Shown piece by piece: positions 9,508 through 23,403 of a DNA stretch of 64,000 bases. The first letter of the stretch is position 1; each line of letters begins with the position of its first letter. The position numbers and the translations under genes are program-made. The notes under the pieces were generated by a model. The model saw only the letters and a list, made by a program, of their open reading frames with translations, was not told the origin of the DNA and searched no databases. This stretch comes from an uncultured Acidimicrobiales bacterium (lineage in GTDB: Bacteria; Actinomycetota; Acidimicrobiia; Acidimicrobiales; CATQHL01): positions 1,685,753 to 1,749,752 of the forward strand of contig CATQHL010000001.1 in the NCBI GenBank assembly GCA_958295925.1, read 5' to 3'.

Positions 9508-10212
9508 TCACAAGCGCAGGAGGGCGGCGGCTACTGCCAGGTCGACGGGAGTGGTGATCTTGATGTTGGACAGTTCGCCCTCCACCAGCACGAGGCTGCC
9601 GCCCGCAGCTTCCAGCAGGCTGGCGTCGTCGGTGGCCTCGCCCCCTTGCCGGTGGGCGCTGCGCAGGGCCTGCGCCCGAAACGCCTGAGGGGTCTGCACC
9701 GCCCGAAGATGCGGCCGCTCCAGGTTGCCCGCCCTCAGGTCCCGGATGGTGTCGGCGACCTGCACCACGGGCGCCGCCCCGTCCGCCCCCGACCTCACGG
9801 CGGCGGTCACCTCGGCGTAGAGCGCCCCCGACGCCAGCGGCCGAGCGGCGTCGTGCACCAAAATCACTTCCGCCCCTTCAGGAGTGGCAGCCAGCCCGCA
9901 ACGCACCGACTCCGACCGGGTTGCCCCGCCAGGCACTGCGACGATGCCCGGAGGGCGCAGGTTGGCGGTGCGGCTCGCTGCAGAAGCGACGAACGCGGCG
10001 GCGAACCCGTCCGCCGCCGCGTCGTCGAACCCGTCCGCGCCCGACGACGACGGGGGCAGCACGAGCACGACACCCTCCGAGCAGGTCGTCGCCGTGCGAA
10101 GGGAGCGCTCCAGCACGCTTGCCGTCCCCAGCGGGCGGAGCAGTTTCGCTCCGCCGAAGCGACGCCCCATGCCGGCGGCCAGCAGGATCGTCCAGACCCC
10201 GGAAGCGCTCAC
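9508..10212 (-). CDS. ispD: 2-C-methyl-D-erythritol 4-phosphate cytidylyltransferase
   Basis: 234 residues from a GTG start. It transfers CMP from CTP to methylerythritol phosphate in the MEP isoprenoid pathway. Diagnostic motifs are all present: 'LLAAGMGRRFGGAK' near residue 10, 'GGATRSESVRCGL', 'VHDAARPL', 'AVQTPQAFR', 'TDDASLLE' and 'NIKITTPVDL' at the end. An insertion of low-complexity Ala/Asp residues near 60-80 is longer than in most family members. A polyprenyl synthase in the same pathway lies at 14633. The usual partner ispF is not in the window. Confidence 0.95.
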   Translation of the reverse strand: MSASGVWTILLAAGMGRRFGGAKLLRPLGTASVLERSLRTATTCSEGVVLVLPPSSSGADGFDDAAADGFAAAFVASAASRTANLRPPGIVAVPGGATRSESVRCGLAATPEGAEVILVHDAARPLASGALYAEVTAAVRSGADGAAPVVQVADTIRDLRAGNLERPHLRAVQTPQAFRAQALRSAHRQGGEATDDASLLEAAGGSLVLVEGELSNIKITTPVDLAVAAALLRL

Positions 10213-10273
10213 AGGTCTTTCTGCTTTCTTGCGAGACTTCCCAGGAAGCCCCCTTCGGGGGGAGGAATCCTGC

Positions 10274-11953
10274 CTATTCGCCTAGGAGCGTCGCCAGCGC
10301 AGGGTGGCCGCTCTCGCCCGCCGCTGCGCCGTAGGACGCAGTCGACATCCCCACGGACGCGGCAGCGTCGAGCACCTCCGGGCGAGTGTGAATTACAAGG
10401 CAGCCGGCCGGCGGGATGCCGGTGGCGTCTTCCAGAGCCTTGAAGATGTTCGGATCGGTCTCGCTCATACCCATCTCGCTGCTTGCCATCAGGGTGGCGA
10501 TGCCCTCAAGATTCCCGGCCAGCAGGAGTTCCCGAAGCCAGCGCCCGATGCCGTCGGCCACGCTTGCGACGAAGACGCCCGTGGAGGTCAGCCGCTGCAG
10601 GAACTCCCTGGCACCCGGGTGGACGCCTGCCCGGTCGGAGCCAGGACCGCCCTCGGGCCACCTCGGCTGACCGTCGAGGCCGCAGTCCGACCAGAGCATC
10701 TCCAGGGTCGTTCGCCCTCTCACGGCTTCCCTGTAGGCGGAGCGGACGACGTTCTCGTCCACGCTGCTTCCCGCTGAGCGGACGAAAGGCAGAAGCAGCC
10801 CCTCCACCGGGTCGGCAGGCTCCAGCAGCACCCCCCACGCCCCCACGCACACAAGCTGAAGTTTCCCAGGGGCGGGCTTTGGAGCAGCCTGCCCCTCAGG
10901 GGAGCGTCGCTGGCCGTCCGGCGACGCTTCGACATCCTCCGCCGATTGAAGGGAGGACTCGTCCGCCGCCGAATAGTCGTACGGAGCCATTTCCAAATCC
11001 GACGCCGGCTCGGCGAATGACTCGTACTCTTGCTCACCGGGCCCGCCGGCAATCTCACCGGGCCCGCCGGCCTTCTTTGCCGCCTTCATTGCCGCCCTAA
11101 ACCTGCCGTCCGCTTTTCTGGCCTTGGCAATGAGGGCGTCTGCGGAGGACTTCTGCTTGCGACGCTTGTAGGCCCATCTCACGCCGCCCAGCGCCACCGA
11201 GACAATGAAAAGTGCCCCCGCGGCAATCGCAAGGTAGCGGACCGTCCTGGCGGTGGTGTCGGTGGCTTCCGATGTGACGCTCACAGTTCCGAGGGGGCTC
11301 GAGGAGGCGTCGAGCTCGAGCACCGACGTTTCCGAGACCTGTCCCGGCAGCAGCACCTCGAGGCGGAGACTCAGCGCATTGGCCAGAGCGGTGGCCGCGT
11401 CGCTGTCGTCGGTACGCAGGCCGGCGTTTTCGATGGCCTGCACCAGCCCCCACAGGCCGTTCAGCCCCGCACTGTCGGCAAAAACGTTCCGAACCGCCCT
11501 GTTGAGGTCAATTTCTCCGGTGACAGCCCAATTCTGGCGGGCGAAGCTCGTCTCCCTTGCCAACTCGAAGTCGGTAAACACCCCTGGGCCCGCAATCTCG
11601 CTGAGCACCCCGGTCATCTGCTCGGGGTTGCCGAACGGCTTGGAAGCCCGCAGCCAGTAAAGGTTGTCGGGCTCCCTGGTGAGCCCCTCATACGACCAGC
11701 CTGCTGCCCCCAGGTCGGCCAGCGGCATCTGGCTCTCGTAGCCTCCGGCCCCGTCCTCCCCGCCCAGGGCCTCGGCGGTGGCTACTGACACCCCTATTCC
11801 CACGGAGATCACCCCGGAGCCGTTTTCCTCCACGTCAACGGTCACCTCGGTGTTCACCTCGCAGGCGACCGCAGCGAATCCGAGCAGCGCCACAGCCGCA
11901 ACCGCCGCCCGCCCGAGCCTGGGCGCCCGCCAGCTACGTCGTCTGCTCAGCAC
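10274..11953 (-). CDS. LppM-like lipoprotein fused to a degenerate HAD-like domain
   Basis: About 559 residues from the GTG at 11953. The frame is open to 12100, but that would overlap clpC. The N-terminus is a lipoprotein signal ending 'LLGFAAVAC'. Next comes an LppM-like extracytoplasmic domain (from 'VNTEVTVDVEENGSGVIS'), a transmembrane helix (YLAIAAGALFIVSVALGGV) and a basic segment with 'AMKAAKKAGG'. The cytoplasmic C-terminal half resembles a HAD phosphatase cap and core, but where the catalytic DxD would be it reads 'CVGAWGVLL'. It is therefore probably catalytically inactive. It lies downstream of clpC on the same strand. The domain assignments are from pattern recognition and the HAD part is the less certain. 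Confidence 0.7.
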   Translation of the reverse strand: MLSRRRSWRAPRLGRAAVAAVALLGFAAVACEVNTEVTVDVEENGSGVISVGIGVSVATAEALGGEDGAGGYESQMPLADLGAAGWSYEGLTREPDNLYWLRASKPFGNPEQMTGVLSEIAGPGVFTDFELARETSFARQNWAVTGEIDLNRAVRNVFADSAGLNGLWGLVQAIENAGLRTDDSDAATALANALSLRLEVLLPGQVSETSVLELDASSSPLGTVSVTSEATDTTARTVRYLAIAAGALFIVSVALGGVRWAYKRRKQKSSADALIAKARKADGRFRAAMKAAKKAGGPGEIAGGPGEQEYESFAEPASDLEMAPYDYSAADESSLQSAEDVEASPDGQRRSPEGQAAPKPAPGKLQLVCVGAWGVLLEPADPVEGLLLPFVRSAGSSVDENVVRSAYREAVRGRTTLEMLWSDCGLDGQPRWPEGGPGSDRAGVHPGAREFLQRLTSTGVFVASVADGIGRWLRELLLAGNLEGIATLMASSEMGMSETDPNIFKALEDATGIPPAGCLVIHTRPEVLDAAASVGMSTASYGAAAGESGHPALATLLGE

Positions 11954-12044
11954 CCCCGTCCGCTCGCAGAATTTGCTGGGCGCCCGCCCGTCGCCACCCC
12001 AAAAGCCCACCAGCAGAAACCTCTCCCTAGACGCCGATACGGCT

Positions 12045-14552
<2,508 letters not shown>

Positions 14553-14632
14553 CGCAGCGCTCCTTCAGCGGGCATTCTACAAGTGGGGACGGGACAGCTT
14601 GCAGTATCGGGCTGTCGTTCTAGTCTCAAGAT

Positions 14633-15634
14633 GTGACAACGCCCGATCCGCTGCGAATATTGCCCACCCTTGCGTCGGATCTGGATCGGGTGGAAAAGCG
14701 CCTGCGCGAAGAGGTCACGTGCGACCTTGAGTTCCTCTCCGACGTCGCCTGTCACCTCATGGAGGCCGGAGGAAAGCGTATCCGCCCGGCGCTGGCGATC
14801 GCCTCTGCCTCACTGGGCGTCGGGGCGTCGGACGGGGCGTCGGGCGCCGCTATTTCGGATGACGTGATAAGCGGGGCCACGGCGGTGGAGCTGGTGCATC
14901 TGGGCTCGCTCTATCACGACGACGTGATGGACGCCGCCAGCACCCGGCGCAGCGTAAGCAGCGTCAACGACCGCTGGGACAACCTCACCGCCATCCTGGC
15001 CGGCGACTTCCTTCTGGCACGGGCTTCGCAGATAGCGGCCAGGCTCGGCACTGAGGTGGCCGGGCTGCTCGCAGCCACCATAGGGAAGCTCTGCGAGGGT
15101 CAGATCCGCGAGCACCAGGACGCCTTTAATGCTGATCGCAGCATCGAGAGCTACGAAAAGTCCATAGAGGGCAAGACGGCCGCCCTGCTGTCGGCGTCGT
15201 GCAGGGTGGGCGGGATCGTCGCCAACCTCCCCGCAGCGGCCCAGGATGCCCTCGCCGACTTCGGCCACAGCTACGGGATGGCGTTTCAGATAGTTGACGA
15301 CGTGCTCGACGTGGTGTCCACCGACGAGCAGATTGGCAAGCCCGTCGGGGCGGACATGGCCGAGGGCAACTACACCCTCCCGGTGATTCTCACGCTCCTC
15401 AAGCCCGAGGGGGCGCAGCTGCGCCGCATTCTGAGCGACGGGAGTCCTCTTGAACCGGCCGACTTCGAGCGAGCAAGGGAGATCATCGCCGGCGCAGGCG
15501 GTGTGAAGGGCTCACTCCTGGCAGCTGCACGCTGGGCGGACAGGGCACGGGCGGCCGCCCAGGCCCTGCCGCGCTCCCCGGCGACCGACGCCATGTGCGC
15601 CGCAGCTTCCCACCTGCTGTGTCAGGCGGGCTGA
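14633..15634 (+). CDS. Polyprenyl diphosphate synthase
   Basis: 333 residues from a GTG start. It is a trans-isoprenyl diphosphate synthase that condenses IPP onto allylic diphosphates to make chains for menaquinone or other lipids. Visible: 'GGKRIRPAL' (IPP site), the first Asp-rich motif 'LYHDDVMD', the second 'FQIVDDVLDVV', and 'GKPVGADMAEGNYTLP'. Length and motifs fit medium/long-chain enzymes such as heptaprenyl or nonaprenyl synthases; the chain length cannot be fixed from the sequence. Confidence 0.93.
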   Translation: MTTPDPLRILPTLASDLDRVEKRLREEVTCDLEFLSDVACHLMEAGGKRIRPALAIASASLGVGASDGASGAAISDDVISGATAVELVHLGSLYHDDVMDAASTRRSVSSVNDRWDNLTAILAGDFLLARASQIAARLGTEVAGLLAATIGKLCEGQIREHQDAFNADRSIESYEKSIEGKTAALLSASCRVGGIVANLPAAAQDALADFGHSYGMAFQIVDDVLDVVSTDEQIGKPVGADMAEGNYTLPVILTLLKPEGAQLRRILSDGSPLEPADFERAREIIAGAGGVKGSLLAAARWADRARAAAQALPRSPATDAMCAAASHLLCQAG

Positions 15635-15771
15635 GGCGACGCCGGCGGGGGTGAGCCACCCCTGGGCTTGTCCTAAGCCCCCCCGTGGGCTGAGGCGCCT
15701 TTCCGCATTGGTCGAAGCAGATTCCGCATTCGTCGAAATGGTTGTTGCAGAAACGCCGCAGCCCGCTATTC

Positions 15772-15798
15772 TTAGCACTCGCCTATAGAGAGTGCTAA
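15772..15798. promoter_or_regulatory. CIRCE operator (HrcA-binding inverted repeat)
   Basis: TTAGCACTC, nine bases, GAGTGCTAA: an exact consensus CIRCE element 25 bp before groES. Family knowledge: HrcA represses groESL here until heat stress. Confidence 0.98.
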
Positions 15799-15823
15799 CC
15801 CGAACCCAAGGAGAGAAATCCAA

Positions 15824-16114
15824 ATGAACATCAACCCCCTAGATGACCGCATCGTCGTACGTCCAAACGATTCTGAGGAGGTCACCGCCAGCGGCCTTGT
15901 CATCCCTGACACAGCTAAGGAGAAGCCTCAGCAAGGCGAGGTGCTCGCCGTTGGCCCGGGCAAGCGCTCTGATCAGACCGGCGAGATCATCCCCCTGGGC
16001 GTCTCGGTTGGAGACACGGTGGTCTACAGCAAGTTCGGAGGCACGGAGATCACCGTCGGAGGCGAGGACTTGCTCATCCTTTCGGCGCGCGACGTGCTCG
16101 CCACAGTCTCCTGA
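15824..16114 (+). CDS. groES: Co-chaperonin GroES
   Basis: 96 residues, the usual length. 'NPLDDRIVV' at the N-terminus, the mobile loop ([19 protein letters not shown]) and '[13 protein letters not shown]' at the C-terminus are diagnostic. It caps GroEL during protein folding. It is preceded by AAGGAGAG and the CIRCE operator and is followed after 51 bp by groEL, so the pair is one heat-shock operon. Confidence 0.98.
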   Translation: MNINPLDDRIVVRPNDSEEVTASGLVIPDTAKEKPQQGEVLAVGPGKRSDQTGEIIPLGVSVGDTVVYSKFGGTEITVGGEDLLILSARDVLATVS

Positions 16115-16126
16115 GCCGGCCGGTAA

Positions 16127-17806
<1,680 letters not shown>

Positions 17807-17843
17807 GGAATTCGGATTTCCCGTAACAATTCCGTAACAAGTG

Positions 17844-17873
17844 TTGCAATTTGCGTGTGGGTTTGTGTATTGT
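17844..17873 (+). promoter_or_regulatory. Predicted sigma-70 promoter of secreted paralog 1
   Basis: TTGCAA, an 18-bp spacer, TATTGT, about 90 bp before the ATG at 17967. Two direct CCGTAACAA motifs lie just upstream. The same layout recurs before paralogs 2-4, which supports function. Confidence 0.6.
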
Positions 17874-17966
17874 GTGGGAAATTGTTGGAGAAGCGGCAGG
17901 ACTTCGGTTTGGCCGCGAGTTGGATTAACCAATAAGGACAAAAACTAAAGAAAGGGACAGCGAATA

Positions 17967-19508
17967 ATGAGAAAGATTTTTGTAGGTGTTTTGAGCGTTG
18001 CCGGGCTTCTGGCTACGCTCCTGGCAGTTGCGGGCACTCCGGCCTCGGCCGCAGTCGGCCTGATTCAGGCTACGGACACCAATACCGGTGACGCTAATGT
18101 CGGAGCCATAGGAGGGACGTACACCGTTTCCTGGACGGCTAAGGCAGGCTGCGACCAATCGCAGAACGGCTCCGTAACTCGCGTTATCAAGCACAATGCC
18201 GACTCGGCTGCAGATCGTCGCATCGGCTCTTACCGGACGAGCGACAACTGCAACTACGACGTGACTACCACCTTCGTGGCGGCCGAGGGTGCCATAGCGG
18301 ACGTGGATAAGGGCACGCGTTGCGCAGCGAGCGTGGGGGCTGACCCCGCCGTGAACACCCAGATCAGGGCGAGTGGCACGTTGGACGCGACGGTAACCAT
18401 AACCGACTGCGTGGGTAAGTCCCAAGTGGTGGTGACCGTTGACGGCGCTGACGCTGACGACAGCGACGACGCCGCCGTCCTCGCCAGGACCTGGACTGTC
18501 ACGGCCACGCCTACGGGCAGGGGCGCCGACGACGAAACGGCAACTGCCGCCGCCGAGTGCGCCGTGATCACGGGCACGACAAAGAAGACGGGCGACCCCG
18601 AGAAGCAGGTGGTCACGCTGAAGCCCATCGCCACGGGCCTCATGAAGGATGGTGCCGCCAAGTCTTGCTCGTACGACATCAGCGTCGCGCTCCAGGCCGG
18701 CTACGAGGAACGTACTAAGGACTCCTCGAAGTATCTCAAGTGGGACGCTGACGACGCACTCCAAGATGATCCCGACAATCCAGGTACCGAACTTGCCGGT
18801 TCGTCTCAGTTGACCTTTAATCTCAAGGTTGCGAAGCGTGAGATATTCGTGATTCAAAGCGTGCAGGGCGACGCCGGCGGCGGCCAGGTGCAGTACAACT
18901 CAACGGTTACCTGCGCTGCGGCGGGCTTCAGTCTGCCCACGACGATTGACTCGTCTTCCACAGCGGGCGGTATTGTTACGGTTAGGGCCAAGTCGTTGGT
19001 GCCTCTCAACACCGGGCGCTTCGACGTTACGGCTGGTATTATGGGCGCCACTGCTAGCACAACCACTGGCACAACCAGTCGTCAGACCATTGCTCAGAAG
19101 GCAGTGGCAACCGACGGAAAGGCCTGCACGATTTCCTTGTCGGTGGACACGGATACGCCCATTCCCGACAACTGCTCGACTTCGACCATGTCGCAGATGC
19201 TCGATCTGAGCACGGCGAAGGCTCAGAACATCATTGAGTTCGCCTTCGTCTGTCTGCCGCCTCCGTCTGAGGCGCCGGCTGCGGCCGCCGGAGAAGGCGA
19301 CGACATGCTGGGCGCCGAAGACGAACCGGCGGACCCGGCGACGGCTGACGGCGACGGCGCAGCGATGAGCCCCGGCGACGGTACCGATGACGACGGCGCA
19401 ACGATGGGCACCACCGACGGCGCCGACCCGGAAGTGGACACCACCGATGGCAAGGATGGCGTCATGGAAGGGCCCAAGATGCCACCTGAGGAAGTGCCTA
19501 CCGGCTGA
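17967..19508 (+). CDS. Secreted three-module repeat-family protein, paralog 1
   Basis: 513 residues, no family recognised. The signal peptide ([20 protein letters not shown]) is probably cleaved after 'TPASA'. Module 1 has '[15 protein letters not shown]' with paired cysteines, module 2 '[17 protein letters not shown]' with '[10 protein letters not shown]', and module 3 '[20 protein letters not shown]' with '[11 protein letters not shown]'. A fourth Cys-pair segment ends 'IIEFAFVC'. The modules look like beta-sandwich domains. The last 75 residues are Asp/Gly/Ala-rich, acidic, and end 'EEVPTG'. No membrane anchor or LPXTG sorting signal is present. AAAGGGA before the ATG is a good ribosome-binding site. 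First of seven tandem paralogs. Confidence 0.9.
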   Translation: MRKIFVGVLSVAGLLATLLAVAGTPASAAVGLIQATDTNTGDANVGAIGGTYTVSWTAKAGCDQSQNGSVTRVIKHNADSAADRRIGSYRTSDNCNYDVTTTFVAAEGAIADVDKGTRCAASVGADPAVNTQIRASGTLDATVTITDCVGKSQVVVTVDGADADDSDDAAVLARTWTVTATPTGRGADDETATAAAECAVITGTTKKTGDPEKQVVTLKPIATGLMKDGAAKSCSYDISVALQAGYEERTKDSSKYLKWDADDALQDDPDNPGTELAGSSQLTFNLKVAKREIFVIQSVQGDAGGGQVQYNSTVTCAAAGFSLPTTIDSSSTAGGIVTVRAKSLVPLNTGRFDVTAGIMGATASTTTGTTSRQTIAQKAVATDGKACTISLSVDTDTPIPDNCSTSTMSQMLDLSTAKAQNIIEFAFVCLPPPSEAPAAAAGEGDDMLGAEDEPADPATADGDGAAMSPGDGTDDDGATMGTTDGADPEVDTTDGKDGVMEGPKMPPEEVPTG

Positions 19509-19534
19509 TCCAACTTCAACCCACCAACCCGGAA

Positions 19535-19562
19535 GGGGGTCGGCGTCAGCCGGCCCCCTTTT
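19535..19562 (+). terminator. Rho-independent terminator after paralog 1
   Basis: GGGGGTCGGC, loop GTCA, GCCGGCCCCC, then TTTT. The same hairpin follows paralogs 2, 3 and 4. Confidence 0.88.
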
Positions 19563-19568
19563 CGCGTC

Positions 19569-19700
19569 GAGGACGTGGAGGGCGAGGCGTTGGCCACCCT
19601 GTTGGTCAACAAGATTCGAGGCACTTTCAACTCAGTGGCGGTGAAGGCGCCGAACTTCGGCGAGCGTCGCAAGGCATTGCTTGTCGGCATGGGCGGCAGG
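19569..19700 (+). pseudogene. groEL fragment 1 (internal segment joined to 3' tail)
   Basis: From 19569 the sequence matches groEL from 16913 (protein '[18 protein letters not shown]..', then 'VAVKAP.FGERRKA'). It then jumps to a Gly-Met tail like the groEL end and continues into the sequence that follows groEL, but the stop codon region is lost. No start codon or ribosome-binding site serves it. Read as a duplication relic; expression is not expected. Confidence 0.9.
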
Positions 19701-19751
19701 ATTCGGATTTCCCGTAACAATTCCATACAAATAACAATTCCGTAACAAATA

Positions 19752-19781
19752 TTGCAATTGCTTGCGGGCTTGCGCTAATGT
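19752..19781 (+). promoter_or_regulatory. Predicted promoter of secreted paralog 2
   Basis: TTGCAA, 18 bp, TAATGT. The same spacing as the paralog 1 promoter, with a longer leader (about 140 bp) containing two GATTGGATTAACCA-like repeats. Confidence 0.58.
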
Positions 19782-19921
19782 GTGGAAGTTGTTGGAGAAG
19801 CGGCAAGGCTTCGGCTTGGTCGCAAGTTGGATTAACCAGTGTCGCAAGACCAATGTCGCAGATTGGATTAACCATTGGTTAATAAATAAGACAAAATCTA
19901 AAGAAATAGGGACAGCGAATA

Positions 19922-21442
19922 ATGAAAAAGATCTTTGTAGGTGTATTGAGCGTTGCCGGGCTTCTGGCTGCGCTCCTGGCGGTTGCGGGCACTCCGGCCT
20001 CGGCCGCAGTCGGCCTGATTGAGGCTTTGGACCCCGATCCCGGTGACACTGGTGTCGGAGCCATAGGAGGGACGTACACCGTTTCCTGGACGGCTAAGGC
20101 AGGCTGCGACCAATCGCAGAACGGCTCCGTAACTCGCGTTATCAAGGAGGGTGCCGACTCGGCTGCAGATCGTCGCATCGGCTCTTACCGGACGAGCGAC
20201 AACTGCAACTACGACGTGAGTGCCGTCTTCGTGGCGACCGAGCGCGCCATAGGGACCGGAGAAAAGGGCGCGCGTTGCGCAGCGCGCGTGCAGGCTGACC
20301 CCAACACCATCATCAGGGCGAGCGGCACGTTGACCGTGACGGTAGCCGGAACCGACTGCGTGGGTAAGTCCCAAGTGGTGGTGACCGTTGACGGCGCTGA
20401 CGCTGACGACAGCGACGACGCCGCCGTCCTCGCCAGGACCTGGACTGTCACGGCCACGCCTACGGGCAGGGGCGCCGACGACGAAACGGCAAGTGCCGCC
20501 GCCGAGTGCGCCGAGGTCTCGGGCACGACAAAGAAGTCGACGGACGACCCTGCGAAGCAGGTGGTCACGCTGAAGCCCATCGCCGAGGGCCTCGAAAAGG
20601 ATGGCACCGACACGAGTTGCTCTTACGACATCAGCGTCGCGCTCCAGGACGGCTACGAGGAACGTACTAAGGACTCCTCGAAGTATCTCAAGTGGGACGC
20701 TGGCGACGAACTCAACGAGGCTGGCGACGCCGGTTCGTCTGCATTGACCTTTAATCTCAAGGTTGCGAAGCGTGAGATTTTCGTGGTTCAAAGCGTGCAG
20801 GGCGACGCTGGCGGCGGCCAGGTGCAGTACAACTCAGCGGTTACGTGCGCGGAGGCGGGCTTCAGTCTGCCTACGACGATTGACTCGTCTTCCACAGCGG
20901 GCGGTATTGTTACGGTTAGGGCCAAGTCGTTGGTGCCTCTCAACACTGGGCGCTTCGACGTTACGGCTGGTATTATGGGCGCCACTGCTAGCACAACCAC
21001 TGGCACAACCAGTCGTCAGACCATTGCTCAGAAGGCAGTGGCAACCGACGGAAAGGCCTGCACGATTTCCTTGTCGGTGGACACGGATACGCCCATTCCC
21101 GACAACTGCTCGACTTCGACCATGTCGCAGATGCTCGATCTGAGCACGGCGAAGGCTCAGAACATCATTGAGTTCGCCTTCGTTTGTCTGCCGCCTCCGT
21201 CTGAGGCGCCGGCTGCGGCCGCTGGTGCCGATGACGACATGCTCGGCGACACAGACGACCCGGCGGACCCGGCGACGACTGACGGCGACGGCGCAGCGAT
21301 GAGCCCCGGCGACGGTGCCGATGACGACGACGCAACGATGGGCGCCACCGATGGCGCCGACCCGGGAATGGGCGCCACCGATGGCAAGGATATCTTTATT
21401 GACGAGCCCAATATGCCACCTGAGGAAGTGCCTACCGGCTGA
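19922..21442 (+). CDS. Secreted three-module repeat-family protein, paralog 2
   Basis: 506 residues. Architecture as paralog 1: signal peptide ending 'TPASA', three Cys-containing modules, an 'IIEFAFVC' segment, an acidic tail and the C-terminus 'EEVPTG'. The second half of the coding sequence (module 3 to 'FAFVC') is almost identical at DNA level to paralog 1, while residues 30-120 and module 2 differ by substitutions and small indels (for example '[10 protein letters not shown]' for 'KKTGDPEKQ'). The leader and first 90 bases are almost identical to paralog 3 instead. This mosaic indicates exchange between copies. Function unknown; secretion is well supported. Confidence 0.9.
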   Translation: MKKIFVGVLSVAGLLAALLAVAGTPASAAVGLIEALDPDPGDTGVGAIGGTYTVSWTAKAGCDQSQNGSVTRVIKEGADSAADRRIGSYRTSDNCNYDVSAVFVATERAIGTGEKGARCAARVQADPNTIIRASGTLTVTVAGTDCVGKSQVVVTVDGADADDSDDAAVLARTWTVTATPTGRGADDETASAAAECAEVSGTTKKSTDDPAKQVVTLKPIAEGLEKDGTDTSCSYDISVALQDGYEERTKDSSKYLKWDAGDELNEAGDAGSSALTFNLKVAKREIFVVQSVQGDAGGGQVQYNSAVTCAEAGFSLPTTIDSSSTAGGIVTVRAKSLVPLNTGRFDVTAGIMGATASTTTGTTSRQTIAQKAVATDGKACTISLSVDTDTPIPDNCSTSTMSQMLDLSTAKAQNIIEFAFVCLPPPSEAPAAAAGADDDMLGDTDDPADPATTDGDGAAMSPGDGADDDDATMGATDGADPGMGATDGKDIFIDEPNMPPEEVPTG

Positions 21443-21467
21443 TCCAACTTCAACCACCAACCCGAGA

Positions 21468-21495
21468 GGGGGTCGGCGTCAGCCGGCCCCCTTTT
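21468..21495 (+). terminator. Rho-independent terminator after paralog 2
   Basis: GGGGGTCGGC-GTCA-GCCGGCCCCC-TTTT, identical stem to the one after paralog 1. Confidence 0.88.
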
Positions 21496-21501
21496 CGCGT
21501 C

Positions 21502-21633
21502 GAGGACGTGGAGGGCGAGGCGTTGGCCACCCTGTTGGTCAACAAGATTCGAGGCACTTTCAACTCAGTGGCGGTGAAGGCGCCGGGCTTCGGCGAGCGT
21601 CGCAAGGCATTGCTTGTCGGCATGGGCGGCAGG
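21502..21633 (+). pseudogene. groEL fragment 2
   Basis: Differs from fragment 1 by two adjacent bases (GGG for GAA context in 'APGF' versus 'APNF'), with the same junction and the same lost stop. The near identity continues through the leader of the next paralog, over about 450 bp in total, so this duplication is recent or has been homogenised. Confidence 0.9.
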
Positions 21634-21684
21634 ATTCGGATTTCCCGTAACAATTCCATACAAATAACAATTCCGTAACAAATA

Positions 21685-21714
21685 TTGCAATTGCTTGCGG
21701 GCTTGCGCTAATGT
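21685..21714 (+). promoter_or_regulatory. Predicted promoter of secreted paralog 3
   Basis: TTGCAA, 18 bp, TAATGT, identical to the paralog 2 promoter. Confidence 0.58.
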
Positions 21715-21854
21715 GTGGAAGTTGTTGGAGAAGCGGCAAGGCTTCGGCTTGGTCGCAAGTTGGATTAACCAGTGTCGCAAGACCAATGTCGCAGATTGGA
21801 TTAACCATTGGTTAATAAATAAGACAAAATCTAAAGAAATAGGGACAGCGAATA

Positions 21855-23342
21855 ATGAAAAAGATCTTTGTAGGTGTATTGAGCGTTGCCGGGCTTCTGG
21901 CTGCGCTCCTGGCGGTTGCGGGCACTCCGGCCTCGGCCGCAGTCGGCCTGATTGTGGCTGCGGACGTCGATCCCGCGGTCGACACAGTCGGGGCCATAGG
22001 AGGGACGTACACCGTTTCCTGGACGGCTAAGGCAGGCTGCGACCAATCGCAGAACGGTTCCATAACTCGTGTTCTCAAGCACAATGCCGGTCCGGATTCC
22101 GCTACGGCATCAGATCGTCGCATCGGCTCTTACCGGACGAGCGACAACTGCAACTACGACGTGAGTGCCGTCTTTGTGGCGGGCGAGGGTGCCATAGCGG
22201 GCGTAGACAAGGGCACGCGGTGCACAGCGAGCGCGAACTCTGACCCCAACACCATCATCAGGGCAAGCGGCACGTTGACCGTGACAGTAACCACAACCGA
22301 CTGCGTGGAGACAACCAAATTGATAGTGACCGTCGACGGCGCAGATGAAAATGAAGACGATGACGCCGCCGTCCTCGCCAGGACCTGGACTGTCACGGCC
22401 AGGCCTACGGGCAGGGGCGCCGACGACGAGACGGCAAGCGTCGCCGCCGAGTGCGCTGAGGTCTCGGGCACGACAAAGAAGTCGGGCGACCCCGAGAAGC
22501 AGATGGTCACGCTTTATCCCGTCACCAGTGGACTCACTAAGGATGGCGCCGGCAAGTCTTGCTCGTACGACATCCTTCTCGAGATCCCGGATGGCTACGA
22601 GGAACGTACAAAGAACTCCGCGGTGTACGGCGCGTGGGACGCTGGCGACGGCGTCTCAGTGACCGCCGGCACACGCGAATTGAACTTTGCTCTCAAGGTT
22701 GCAACGCCTGAGATATACGTGATTCAAAACGTGCTGGGCGACGCCGGCGGCGGCCAGGTGCAGTACAACTCAACGGTTACGTGCGCGGCGACGGGCTTCA
22801 GTCTGCCCACGACGATTGACTCGTCTTCCACCGAAGGCGGCATTGTTATGGTTAAGGCCAAGTCGTTGGTGCCTCTCAACACCGGGCGCTACGACGTTAC
22901 CGCTGGTGTTATCGGCGCCACTGCAAGCACAACCTCTGGCACCTCCGGTCGTCAGACCATTGCTCATAAGGCAGTGTCAACTAACGGAAGCCCCTGCACG
23001 ATTTCCGTGGTGGTGGACACGGAATCGCCCATTCCCGACAATTGCTCGGCTTCGGTCATGTCGCAGATGCTCGATCTGGGCACGGCGAAGGCTCAGAACC
23101 TCGTTGAGTTCGCCTTCGTCTGTCTGCCGCCTACGCCCGAGGCGCCGGCTGCTGTGCCGGCTGTGGCTGACGGCGACGCGATGCCGGGCACCGGCGACGA
23201 CCCGGCGGACCCAGCGATGAGCGACGGCGACGACGCGGCGATGAGTGAAGGCGGCAGCGCGATGAGTGAAGGCGACCCAATGGGCACCGACAGTGCCACG
23301 AACGTCGTGGACGGGCCCAGGGTGTCAATGCCTACCGGCTGA
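21855..23342 (+). CDS. Secreted three-module repeat-family protein, paralog 3
   Basis: 495 residues with the same signal peptide and module order. It is the most divergent of the first four. The 'SSKYLKWDA' stretch is replaced by '[15 protein letters not shown]', module 2 ends '[12 protein letters not shown]', and module 3 begins '[16 protein letters not shown]'. The tail is Met/Ser/Gly/Asp-rich ('[13 protein letters not shown]') and ends 'VSMPTG', like paralog 4 rather than 1 and 2. The DNA leader, however, matches paralog 2. No enzymatic motif is visible. Confidence 0.9.
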   Translation: MKKIFVGVLSVAGLLAALLAVAGTPASAAVGLIVAADVDPAVDTVGAIGGTYTVSWTAKAGCDQSQNGSITRVLKHNAGPDSATASDRRIGSYRTSDNCNYDVSAVFVAGEGAIAGVDKGTRCTASANSDPNTIIRASGTLTVTVTTTDCVETTKLIVTVDGADENEDDDAAVLARTWTVTARPTGRGADDETASVAAECAEVSGTTKKSGDPEKQMVTLYPVTSGLTKDGAGKSCSYDILLEIPDGYEERTKNSAVYGAWDAGDGVSVTAGTRELNFALKVATPEIYVIQNVLGDAGGGQVQYNSTVTCAATGFSLPTTIDSSSTEGGIVMVKAKSLVPLNTGRYDVTAGVIGATASTTSGTSGRQTIAHKAVSTNGSPCTISVVVDTESPIPDNCSASVMSQMLDLGTAKAQNLVEFAFVCLPPTPEAPAAVPAVADGDAMPGTGDDPADPAMSDGDDAAMSEGGSAMSEGDPMGTDSATNVVDGPRVSMPTG

Positions 23343-23368
23343 TCCAACTTCAACCCATCAACCCGGAA

Positions 23369-23397
23369 GGGGGTCGGCGTCAGTCGGCCCCCTTTTT
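23369..23397 (+). terminator. Rho-independent terminator after paralog 3
   Basis: GGGGGTCGGC-GTCA-GTCGGCCCCC followed by five T. Confidence 0.88.
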
Positions 23398-23403
23398 CGC
23401 GTC

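Noticed and set aside
17925-18857. About 300-codon antisense frames over secreted paralogs 1, 2 and 4
   Set aside because: They recur only because the sense genes are duplicated; composition is His/Arg/Gly-rich as expected of antisense frames.
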